From: Planctomycetota bacterium
GTDB taxonomy: Bacteria > Planctomycetota > Planctomycetia > Planctomycetales > Planctomycetaceae
Assembly (NCBI GenBank): GCA_024278285.1
Contig: JAJRTM010000801.1
Coordinates: forward strand, 1-5,487
Direction of reading: 5' to 3'
DNA: 5,487 nt
The notes under the pieces were generated by a model. That model saw only the letters and a program-made list of their open reading frames with translations. It was not told the origin of the DNA and searched no databases. Position numbers and translations under genes: made by a program. How positions within the stretch are numbered: the first letter of the stretch is position 1; every line of letters starts with the position of its first letter. Positions 1 to 5,371 of the stretch are shown here, one piece after another.

Positions 1-2
1 AA

Positions 3-674
3 TCTCTTGGGCCGCGGTTCTGGAAGTCGGGCAGAACAAATACTAAATTTGTCAGGCGTATGTATTTGTGGGCTCGCGTTTTGAATTCGAAAGCTGTTTC
101 TCAGTGGACGAACAAAAAATCGGAGAAAATCGCGATGTCTCTTCTTCCTCAATTTATCTACGGCGTGGGTAAACCTGATCACGAGGTGCTGATCCGTGCG
201 TATGAACCTCAAGATCTTTCTGCGTGCTTGAATTTAATTAATACACAGGCAAAGAAGGCTGATTTGGCGGTACTTTGGTCAGAAGATCGTCTCAACAAAC
301 AGTTAAGTTATCCAGAATTAGCGGAGACATTAGTCGTTGAACAAGAAGGAAAAGTGATCGGGTTTCTCAACTTTCATTTACTCGGGCTTTTCCTGCACGG
401 TCGTATTACATCTGCAATTATCGATTTGTTCGCCTGCGAGAACCTCACCGCCCGGCAGGCATCTAGTTTGTTGGCAGTATCTCTTAAGAGAATGAAAACG
501 CTGAACGCAGACTTGGTTTTAATGCGAGAATTCGCGGCTCAGCCCAAAATGTCTTTGTTGAATTCGCGGTTCATTCCGCAATTTTCAGATTCACACCTGA
601 TGATCAATGGAATACGTGAACAAGAGGACTCATTCTTGAGTAAAAGTAGAAAAATACAGATTCTTTGGAGGTAG
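3..674 (+). CDS. GNAT-fold acetyltransferase, 3' part (5' end probably outside window)
   Basis: The frame is open from the left edge to the TAG at 672-674. From the ATG at 60 (204 residues), residues about 43-183 look like a GNAT acyl-CoA acyltransferase domain: an IRAYEPQDL start (typical first strand/helix), then VVEQEGKVIGFLNFH (strands 2-3), a long helix and a terminal strand near SRFIPQFSDSHLMI. The Q/R-x-x-G-x-G/A acetyl-CoA loop is not recognisable; the equivalent stretch reads ENLTARQASSLLAV, so this domain may be inactive or non-canonical. The 19 in-frame codons before the ATG (reading LGPRFWKSGR...TKFVRRM) resemble the end of a preceding GNAT domain. I therefore favour the C-terminal part of a tandem-GNAT protein cut by the window. 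The alternative is a standalone 179-residue protein from the ATG at 135, which has GGAG nine bases upstream (122-125). The substrate is unknown. GNAT assignment is fairly sure; the start is not. Confidence 0.66.
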   Translation, partial: SLGPRFWKSGRTNTKFVRRMYLWARVLNSKAVSQWTNKKSEKIAMSLLPQFIYGVGKPDHEVLIRAYEPQDLSACLNLINTQAKKADLAVLWSEDRLNKQLSYPELAETLVVEQEGKVIGFLNFHLLGLFLHGRITSAIIDLFACENLTARQASSLLAVSLKRMKTLNADLVLMREFAAQPKMSLLNSRFIPQFSDSHLMINGIREQEDSFLSKSRKIQILWR

Positions 675-677
675 TTA

Positions 678-761
678 ATGACGCAGGGCTCTCATATATC
701 CTATACCTACTATATTGACAATTGTTTTGATCGGCTAATTCTCCCTTTCATTTTCGTTTGA
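678..761 (+). CDS. Possible 27-residue small ORF with perfect Shine-Dalgarno
   Basis: GGAGG at 667-671 lies six bases before an ATG at 678, only three bases after the stop of the GNAT gene, which is ideal geometry for translational coupling. The frame runs 27 codons to TGA at 759-761. The product is aromatic-rich (starts MTQGSHISYTYY, ends LPFIFV). It has no signal peptide or clear membrane helix and matches no family I know. A different frame (739-942) stays open for about 68 codons right after it, so the two could be remnants of one frameshifted gene of about 88 codons. It could equally be chance: the SD falls inside the last codons of the upstream gene. Low confidence as a real gene. Confidence 0.2.
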   Translation: MTQGSHISYTYYIDNCFDRLILPFIFV

Positions 762-818
762 TTGGGGCTATCGCGCGGAGTGGGTCTTCACCACTTTGCA
801 CAATCAATTGTTAATTCC

Positions 819-835
819 CTTGCGAGTTGCGCAAG
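819..835. repeat. Inverted repeat CTTGCG-N5-CGCAAG
   Basis: Perfect 6-bp arms around AGTTG, followed by TTTATAAATATT. It could be an operator, or a weak hairpin whose short T/A tail ends transcripts from the GNAT gene. The stem is short and the tail is not U-rich enough for a firm terminator call. Confidence 0.25.
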
Positions 836-872
836 TTTATAAATATTACTTGTTGGGTATGGTTGTCAAAAT

Positions 873-908
873 AAACCAGTCATGCAGAGAATCTGGTTTG
901 GTTTTTAT
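873..908 (+). terminator. Terminator-like hairpin AAACCAG/CTGGTTT with T-rich tail
   Basis: Perfect 7-bp arms at 873-879 and 893-899 enclose a 13-base loop and are followed by GGTTTTTATT. The shape fits a rho-independent terminator for rightward transcription from the GNAT gene, or an attenuator in the leader of the gene at 979. The stem is only moderately GC-rich, the loop is long and two G precede the T run, so the call is tentative. Confidence 0.3.
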
Positions 909-930
909 TGCAGTTTATTTTACTGAACAT

Positions 931-946
931 TTCACAAATGTGTGAA
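931..946. promoter_or_regulatory. Palindrome TTCACA-N4-TGTGAA upstream of the DUF2156 gene
   Basis: A perfect 6-bp inverted repeat around AATG, ending 32 bases before the ATG at 979. Its size and position suit a dimeric repressor or activator site near the promoter. The half-site order is the reverse of the CRP consensus (TGTGA-N6-TCACA), so I do not call it a CRP site. Confidence 0.27.
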
Positions 947-978
947 TCCTCAATCCCAATTCAGAATACTGATTTACT

Positions 979-2091
979 ATGAGCGTTTCTTTTATTTCAC
1001 AATTGGAATCTCCTCGTGAGACATTACGTCCCGCGGGATTCGAACATGAGCCACAACTGGATCAGGTCGAGCGTTGTGTCTTTTATTGTGGTCTCCAACC
1101 AGATTCTTATCTCGTTACCGAACCGGAGTACGAACATTTTTGGGACGAGCAGAACAGAGGAGTGGTAGGCTTCATCAGGCATGGGAAATATCTTCATGTG
1201 ATTGGTGGATTGATTGCTCCGCTTCGACACCGGGAAGAGCTGCTCGTTCAATTTTGTGACTATGCAGAAAGCAATAAATTACTGATCGCTTTTTATTCAA
1301 TTGCAGAAGAAGACGTGCCGCTTTTTCGACAATATGGATTTCAGGTTACCAAGTTCGGAGAGAGTACCTCTATCGACCTGAAGTCTCATCATTGGGGGGG
1401 GCGGGAGTATGCCTGGGTACGTCGGCAAACAAGCTTTGTCTCTCGGCAGGGGATTGAAGCTCAGGAAATCTTTCTTGATAACATGAATTCGCAGGAACGA
1501 GAAGAAGTATTTAAAAAGTTGCAGGCGATTAATCGAGAACACCTTGCAGGTCGCGTGATGAGTCATGATATCGGGTTACTGGAAGGGAAACTGCATATTG
1601 AACATTTTTATCGCAGGCGTTTGTTTGTTGCTTATGACCGATCAACTCCTGATCAATGGCAAGCTTATGTCATCTGCACGCCAATGAACGGAGGCCGTAG
1701 TTGGGCGACAGAAATGTATCGCAACAGCAAACAATCTGTTCGCGGTGTAATCCCGTTCCTGTTGGTTTATGTCATTGATACGATGAAGAATGAAGGCCTG
1801 GAAACTATTTCGCTATGTATGGTCCCTGCCTACAATTGCGATACGCCACTTGCAGGAGATTCCCGGCACGTTCGCTTAGCCTTAGGGCAGTGGGCAAAAC
1901 GCTTTAATTTTGTCTTCAATGTGCAGGGACTGCATCATTTCAAATCTCGATTTCGTCCGGAGTTCTCTCCCGCCTACCTTTGTGTGCGACACAAGGCAAC
2001 GCCACTTTCAACGTTATCTTTCATGAAGTGTGCGGGTCTGTTTAACATGAATGGTAAAAACCTGGTCAGGAAATTCTTGAGACTTTCATAA
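979..2091 (+). CDS. DUF2156 / phosphatidylglycerol lysyltransferase C-terminal domain protein (soluble)
   Basis: A complete 370-residue protein matching the tandem-GNAT LPG_synthase_C fold (DUF2156, PF09924) of MprF/LysX-type aminoacyl-tRNA:lipid transferases. Visible landmarks in family order are: first GNAT half about 60-135 (GKYLHVIGG, then FRQYGFQVTKFGES before IDL); the hinge GGREYAWVRRQ at 140-150, equivalent to the family's conserved GK...LR segment; the second half with EMYRNSKQSVRG at 245-256 and a helix to about 275; and the terminal GLHHFKSRFRPEFSPAYL at 317-333, very typical of the family. There is no signal peptide and no membrane segment, so the flippase half of MprF is absent and the protein is probably cytoplasmic. 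By analogy it may move an aminoacyl group from charged tRNA to a lipid, peptide or sugar; the acceptor is unknown. The ATG at 979 is the first start after an in-frame stop at 970-972, but it has no Shine-Dalgarno. A G8 tract lies inside the gene at 1394-1401. Confidence 0.88.
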   Translation: MSVSFISQLESPRETLRPAGFEHEPQLDQVERCVFYCGLQPDSYLVTEPEYEHFWDEQNRGVVGFIRHGKYLHVIGGLIAPLRHREELLVQFCDYAESNKLLIAFYSIAEEDVPLFRQYGFQVTKFGESTSIDLKSHHWGGREYAWVRRQTSFVSRQGIEAQEIFLDNMNSQEREEVFKKLQAINREHLAGRVMSHDIGLLEGKLHIEHFYRRRLFVAYDRSTPDQWQAYVICTPMNGGRSWATEMYRNSKQSVRGVIPFLLVYVIDTMKNEGLETISLCMVPAYNCDTPLAGDSRHVRLALGQWAKRFNFVFNVQGLHHFKSRFRPEFSPAYLCVRHKATPLSTLSFMKCAGLFNMNGKNLVRKFLRLS

Positions 2092-2172
2092 AATGGGGAG
2101 TATTGGGGCTGACCAGCAAGAGAGATTAGTATCTTATCAATGAAATGCTGCGCAAAACTGGCAGGATATTTC

Positions 2173-2202
2173 CAGGCGAGCCGGGTCAGTGATGACCTGG
2201 TT
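2173..2202 (+). repeat. Element copy A: CAGGCGAGCCGGG plus hairpin with GTGA loop
   Basis: Starts with CAGGCGAGCCGGG (2173-2185), repeated exactly at 5347-5359. Bases 2179-2188 pair with 2193-2202 around the loop GTGA, a GNRA-type tetraloop. The 10-bp stem includes two G-T positions (2183/2198 and 2180/2201), which are wobble pairs only in plus-strand RNA. It lies about 82 bp after the stop of the DUF2156 gene and in the same direction, so a 3'-end hairpin (terminator or mRNA stabiliser) of that transcript is likely. There is no T run after the stem, so intrinsic termination is not assured. Confidence 0.55.
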
Positions 2203-2211
2203 ACATTCGTG

Positions 2212-2234
2212 TGTAAATTGCACGCCTATTTACA
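2212..2234. terminator. AT-rich hairpin TGTAAAT-N9-ATTTACA between converging genes
   Basis: Perfect 7-bp arms (2212-2218 and 2228-2234) around TGCACGCCT. It sits midway between element copies A and B, so the convergent gap carries three successive stem-loops. The stem is AT-rich and weak alone. A role in stopping either strand's transcript is inferred from location only. An overlapping alternative pairing, TTACA (2201-2205) with TGTAA (2212-2216), is also possible. Confidence 0.3.
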
Positions 2235-2246
2235 ACAACAGAATGA

Positions 2247-2272
2247 CCAGAGGGTTAACACCCCCGGTTCGC
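2247..2272 (-). repeat. Element copy B: inverted relative of copies A and C, with hairpin
   Basis: Read on the minus strand it begins GCGAACCGGGGGTGTTA, differing at one position from copy C (GCGAGCCGGGGGTGTTA). It folds as CCGGGGGT, loop GTTA, then ACCCTC(T)GG, with one bulged base and one G-U pair that works only in minus-strand RNA. It lies about 48 bp beyond the stop of the minus-strand oxidoreductase gene and has that gene's orientation, mirroring how copy A relates to the DUF2156 gene. It probably forms the 3' end of the oxidoreductase transcript. Confidence 0.52.
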
Positions 2273-2320
2273 ATGATACCTGTTTGGTTCCGGCTTGTCC
2301 GGGGCAGGAAAACAGTACAA

Positions 2321-3601
2321 TTATCCCTGCGTAAATGGGCCGGCTCCCTGGGCGGTTAGTAGTTCTCGAACGTCAACTCCATTGAGAACTGCGACCGATG
2401 ATTTTTCTTTGACTGCCATCGCTGCGGCTGTCCCGGCGGCTTGCCCCATTGCCATCGCGGTGACGGTGACACGTGTCGAACTTGCAGCGGCGGCTGTGGC
2501 AGAATGACAGCGACCAGCCACGAGCAGGTTCTCTACTTTTTGGGCAACCAAGGCGCGGTATGGGATATCGTAAGGAGCTGGTTGATAACCGGTGCCGGAA
2601 TCGTTTGCGGTGCCGATGGTCGTGTGGTTGGGGTGACGGTCCATGTACCAACAACCGGTCGCGATCGCATCATCAAAGTTTTTTTGCGATCTGATATCCT
2701 GTTCTGTCAGCACATATTGACCAACCAACCGTCTTGTTTCTCGAATTCCGATGTAAGGACCACTGCTGATAAAGTATGATTTTTCAAAACCGGGGACTGA
2801 TTCTTTCCAGGCTTCGAACATCGCCCAGGCATCACTGCGTCCCTGCATTTCCGCTCGGGAAAGATCCTCTGCATCGCTCGCATCACCGGCAACGCGAACG
2901 GCGTGAATATAGGCTTCGTCATCAGCAAAACAATAGATGATGCCCGGTCCGTAGAACATCGGAAGTTTGCCCGCTTTCTGTGCTTTGATGAGAGCTTCGC
3001 GAGCTTTGGATCTCAGTTCTGGATGATGCCGAACATTCCCGATGCGAAAATGCAATGTCATTGGCATCAACGGTTTTGTTATTTCAACCGGGACCTCTGC
3101 CCAGGCTGCGATATCTCCATCTCCGGTGCAATCAATAATTTGCCGGGCTTCAATTTCAACCAGGCCATCTTTATTGGCGGCAAGCACTTTGGAAACTCGC
3201 CCTTTTTTTGTTTGCACTTCACACGCAGTTGTGTGATACAGCACCTGAATCTGTTCGCCATGAGATTCCAGAATTTGATCGGCAAGCACTTTGAATTGCT
3301 CAGTCGATTTTATCGTCGGGTTATGCGGCTTGATATGCGTTGCATTCGGTTCTGTCCGGCCCATTTTGAGCAACAATTCAAACGGAATACCACGCACGAC
3401 AATGCGGCCTGTTTTTTTATCTGCAATGCCATCGAAAAAAGGGAGTCCGACTGTGGTGATGATTCCCCCGGAAAAACCAGCCCGTTCCAATAGGAGTGTC
3501 TTCGCATTATTGCGAGCCGCAGCTATCGCGGCTGCAATCCCTGCACAGCCACCTCCACAAACAAGAACATCCACTTGATACTTTTTACGCATGAGAGACA
3601 T
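2321..3601 (-). CDS. FAD-dependent oxidoreductase (FAD_oxidored, PF12831-like)
   Basis: A 426-residue flavoprotein when started at the ATG at 3601. Residues 10-20 form the first strand and the dinucleotide loop VLVCGGGCAG (GGGxxG, 16-21); the acidic end of strand 2 is LLLE with E39, expected to bind the FAD ribose; then GFSGG. A second FAD-contact region, IIDCTGDGD, is at 155-163. GIRETRRLVGQYVLT at 285-299 and the C-terminal NLLVAGRCHSAT...MGQAAGTAAA at 358-394 are the family hallmarks. Such proteins are sometimes labelled 'xanthan lyase' or thiazole-synthase-like; the electron donor or substrate is not deducible. The frame extends to an ATG at 3769, but those 56 extra residues precede the canonical N-terminal strand and are not family-like, and GGAG lies 12 bases before 3601. 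MSLMRKK gives no signal peptide, so it is cytoplasmic. It is divergent from the sulfatase, hinting at a shared glycan pathway. Confidence 0.88.
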   Translation of the reverse strand: MSLMRKKYQVDVLVCGGGCAGIAAAIAAARNNAKTLLLERAGFSGGIITTVGLPFFDGIADKKTGRIVVRGIPFELLLKMGRTEPNATHIKPHNPTIKSTEQFKVLADQILESHGEQIQVLYHTTACEVQTKKGRVSKVLAANKDGLVEIEARQIIDCTGDGDIAAWAEVPVEITKPLMPMTLHFRIGNVRHHPELRSKAREALIKAQKAGKLPMFYGPGIIYCFADDEAYIHAVRVAGDASDAEDLSRAEMQGRSDAWAMFEAWKESVPGFEKSYFISSGPYIGIRETRRLVGQYVLTEQDIRSQKNFDDAIATGCWYMDRHPNHTTIGTANDSGTGYQPAPYDIPYRALVAQKVENLLVAGRCHSATAAAASSTRVTVTAMAMGQAAGTAAAMAVKEKSSVAVLNGVDVRELLTAQGAGPFTQG

Positions 3602-3613
3602 TGAACGAATATT

Positions 3614-3617
3614 CTCC
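3614..3617 (-). promoter_or_regulatory. Probable ribosome binding site (GGAG) of the oxidoreductase
   Basis: On the minus strand CGGAG precedes the ATG at 3601 by 12 bases. The spacing is on the long side, but it is the best site in the leader and supports this start over the longer open frame beginning at 3769. A second ATG at 3592 would be 21 bases away, too far. Confidence 0.42.
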
Positions 3618-3727
3618 GTGAGGTTGAAAACAGGTTGGCAAGAATCAATGTATCTCAACTTAAGACGTACTGCAATCAAGCAGGGCATCTTACTAATTAA
3701 TGAAAATGGCAGGAAAAAATGAGGGGT

Positions 3728-3743
3728 GCTTGGTTGATTTATT
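3728..3743 (+). repeat. Short near-direct repeat, upstream copy (GCTTGGTTGATTTATT)
   Basis: Matches 5369-5383 (GCTTGTTGATTTATT) except for one extra G. The two copies lie on either side of the sulfatase gene, about 1.64 kb apart, in the same orientation. They may be a trace of insertion or a shared regulatory motif; chance is possible because half of it is AT-rich. Confidence 0.27.
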
Positions 3744-3808
3744 CTGTTAAGTATTGTCACACTAAACAACAGGTATGCGTCGAATATGAGAAAATGTTAT
3801 GTGTTCAA

Positions 3809-3813
3809 AAGGA
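3809..3813 (+). promoter_or_regulatory. Ribosome binding site (AAGGA) selecting the sulfatase start at 3822
   Basis: AAGGA lies eight bases before the ATG at 3822. The in-frame ATG at 3813 overlaps the AAGGA itself and so lacks spacing. The ATG at 3786 has only a weak AGG 12 bases away. The start at 3822 also gives a compact signal peptide. Confidence 0.5.
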
Positions 3814-3821
3814 TGAAATTT

Positions 3822-5309
3822 ATGTTACGATCTTTTTTAAGCAGCCTGCTTGCCTGCACTGTAGTAATATTGGTTCAACAACCCGGTTTGACTGAGGCTG
3901 CCGAGAAGCCGAACATTCTTTTTATTGCGATTGATGACCAGAACGACTGGATCGGTTGCCTGGATGGTCATCCGCTGATTCAGACGCCTTATATCGATGC
4001 GCTTGCCAAGCGTGGGACGGTTTTTCTGAATGCACATTGTCAATCGCCCCTTTGTAATCCCTCACGAACAAGTTTAATGACCGGCAAACGCCCGGATACA
4101 ACCGGCGTGTACGGACTCGCCCCCTGGATTCGTAATGTGGAATCTCTCAAAGATATTGTGACGCTGCCTCAGTATCTCAAAAAATATGGTTACCGAAGTT
4201 ACACGACCGGAAAAATTTATCATGGCGGATATGGGCGACGAAAAAAAGATCGTGAATTCGATGTCATCGGCACCCCCGCCAGTGTTGGGGCGCGACCCAA
4301 AAAACCGTTGGTCAATACACCCAGTGGGCATCCATTAGTCGACTGGGGCGTTTTTCCACACAAAGACGAAGACAAGGGAGACTGGAAAGTTGCGAGCTGG
4401 GCGGTTGATCAACTGGATAAGGGAATTGACGGACCGTTCTTTTTATCCGTCGGATTCTTTCTGCCTCATGTCCCTTGTTATGCGACACAAAAATGGTTCG
4501 ATCTTTACCCGGACGATGATTCGGTGCTCCCCCCATTTTTGAAAAATGATCGAGCCGATACCCCACGCTTTTCGTGGTACATGCACTGGAAACTGCCCGA
4601 ACCGCGACTCAAATTCTTGATCGAAAGCAATCAATGGCGAAATCTGGTTCGCTCTTATCTGGCAAGCACAAGTTTTGTCGATTCCCAGGTGGGACGGGTG
4701 CTAGATGCACTCGAACGCAGCGGACATACCGATGATACACTCATTATTTTGTGGTCTGATCACGGTTGGCATCTGGGAGAAAAAGAGATCACAGGGAAGA
4801 ACAGCCTTTGGGATCGATCAACGCGAGTCCCTCTCATTTTTGCGGGACCGGGAGTCACGCCGAATCAGCGTTGTGTCCGTCCTGCAGAACTTCTTGATAT
4901 CTACCCGACTTTGATTGACGTTCTGAATCTTCCCGAAAAGAAAGATCTGGAAGGGCATAGTTTGAAACCTCAACTGGTCGATGCGAATGCGTGCAGAGAA
5001 TGGCCCGCGATTACGACGCACAATCACGATAACCATGGTTTACGCACCGAACGCTGGCGGTATATTCGGTATGCAGATGGTTCACAAGAGTTGTACGATA
5101 TGAAGAACGATGTGAACGAATGGCACAACCTGGCGGATAAACCGGAGTCTGCTGCGATTATCGCGAAGTTGAAAAAGTATCTCCCTGCAAAAAGTGCGAA
5201 ACCAGCCCCAGGTTCGGCTCATCGAATTCTGACCATGGATGAAATTGGAAATGTGATCTGGGAAGGAAAGCCAATCGGCAAAAATGACCCGATCCCAGAA
5301 ATCGATTAG
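3822..5309 (+). CDS. Type I sulfatase, iduronate-2-sulfatase-like, exported
   Basis: Hydrolyses sulfate esters, most likely on uronic-acid-containing or other algal/animal glycans. The protein has 495 residues from the ATG at 3822. Residues 1-26 look like a Sec signal peptide: MLR, a hydrophobic core to about residue 18, cleavage near TEA/AEKPN. Metal-site aspartates are in LFIAIDDQNDW (D38, D39). The sulfatase signature LCNPSRTSLMTG has C78 as the residue converted to formylglycine. TGKIYHGG gives K131/H134, PHVP gives H216, and WSDHGWHLGEK supplies D313/H314 with K326 in GKNSLWDRSTRVPL. The DDQNDWIGCL...HP and CNPSRTSLMTG...DTTGVYGLAPW style matches iduronate-2-sulfatase-like planctomycete proteins (SulfAtlas S1_7-like, by memory). 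All catalytic residues appear intact. Activity needs a formylglycine-generating enzyme, which is not in the window. An LLAC stretch at 9-12 is a poor lipobox because hydrophobic sequence continues after it. Start alternatives are 3813 and 3786. The exact substrate is unproven. Confidence 0.93.
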   Translation: MLRSFLSSLLACTVVILVQQPGLTEAAEKPNILFIAIDDQNDWIGCLDGHPLIQTPYIDALAKRGTVFLNAHCQSPLCNPSRTSLMTGKRPDTTGVYGLAPWIRNVESLKDIVTLPQYLKKYGYRSYTTGKIYHGGYGRRKKDREFDVIGTPASVGARPKKPLVNTPSGHPLVDWGVFPHKDEDKGDWKVASWAVDQLDKGIDGPFFLSVGFFLPHVPCYATQKWFDLYPDDDSVLPPFLKNDRADTPRFSWYMHWKLPEPRLKFLIESNQWRNLVRSYLASTSFVDSQVGRVLDALERSGHTDDTLIILWSDHGWHLGEKEITGKNSLWDRSTRVPLIFAGPGVTPNQRCVRPAELLDIYPTLIDVLNLPEKKDLEGHSLKPQLVDANACREWPAITTHNHDNHGLRTERWRYIRYADGSQELYDMKNDVNEWHNLADKPESAAIIAKLKKYLPAKSAKPAPGSAHRILTMDEIGNVIWEGKPIGKNDPIPEID

Positions 5310-5321
5310 ATACCAGCGAAC

Positions 5322-5347
5322 CTCTATTAATTCAATAGGAGATTTTC
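5322..5347 (+). terminator. Hairpin after the sulfatase stop
   Basis: Twelve bases after the stop codon, CTATT (5324-5328) pairs with AATAG (5334-5338) around AATTC. Two more pairs (T5323-A5340, C5322-G5341) form across a bulged G, and ATTTTC follows. It is a plausible but weak intrinsic terminator for the sulfatase, because the stem is AT-rich and the T run short. Confidence 0.38.
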
Positions 5348-5371
5348 AGGCGAGCCGGGGGTGTTAGGGCT
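5347..5371 (+). repeat. Element copy C: CAGGCGAGCCGGGGGTGTTA, right arm degenerate
   Basis: Shares CAGGCGAGCCGGG exactly with copy A and GCGA(G/A)CCGGGGGTGTTA with copy B. Copy B's loop is followed by a complementary ACCC arm; here GGGCT follows instead. Only AGCC (5353-5356) and GGCT (5368-5371) can pair, around an 11-base loop. The copy seems to keep the left arm and loop but to have lost or altered the right arm. It lies about 38 bp past the sulfatase stop, in sense orientation, like the other copies. Confidence 0.5.

Larger units (their letters stand above)
675..978. other. AT-rich intergenic region between the two GNAT-fold genes
   Basis: This is a 304-bp gap with no convincing gene. 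It contains the small ORF at 678-761, an isolated TTGACA at 715-720 without a good -10 partner, a short inverted repeat at 819-835, a terminator-like hairpin at 873-899 and a TTCACA/TGTGAA palindrome at 931-946. The last part should carry the promoter of the gene at 979, but I cannot pick a confident -35/-10 pair. CAATTGTT occurs twice (719-726 and 805-812), which may be chance in AT-rich DNA. Confidence 0.6.
3602..3821. promoter_or_regulatory. Divergent control region of oxidoreductase and sulfatase
   Basis: This 220-bp gap between two divergent starts must hold both promoters unless one is driven from afar. No -35/-10 pair is convincing: TTGATT at 3734-3739 (plus strand) lacks a -10 at proper spacing, and the minus-strand TTGATT near 3675-3680 has only a poor GATACA 19 bases downstream. 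Both ORFs stay open into this gap (to 3769 and 3786), which I take as chance extension. Co-regulation is inferred from the layout. Confidence 0.4.

Noticed and set aside
715..741. Consensus TTGACA at 715-720 as a promoter
   Set aside because: The best downstream hexamer (TAATTC at 736) is 15 bases away and matches TATAAT poorly.
739..942. 68-codon open frame with no early ATG in the intergenic region
   Set aside because: Only late starts without a Shine-Dalgarno; AT-rich and no recognisable domain. Kept only as a possible frameshift partner of the ORF at 678.
2283..2305. CCGG-rich stretch as a further terminator of the oxidoreductase
   Set aside because: Only 4-bp arms (CCGG/CCGG) can pair and no T run follows on either strand.
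2140..2334. 64-codon plus-strand ORF in the convergent gap
   Set aside because: It runs through all three hairpins and into the end of the oxidoreductase gene, has no Shine-Dalgarno and no protein-like character.
2903..3493. 196-codon plus-strand ORF opposite the oxidoreductase
   Set aside because: It is antisense to a gene with clear FAD-family motifs; its composition (Cys, Phe, His rich) is typical of a shadow frame.
3602..3769. N-terminal extension of the oxidoreductase from the ATG at 3769
   Set aside because: The 56 extra residues lie before the canonical first strand and GGGxxG loop, have no signal-peptide design, and would fill the divergent promoter region; the ATG at 3601 has a GGAG.
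3786..3821. Sulfatase start at 3786 or 3813
   Set aside because: 3786 has only a weak AGG at 12 bases and 3813 overlaps the AAGGA. The start at 3822 has correct spacing and a normal signal peptide. 3813 remains possible.
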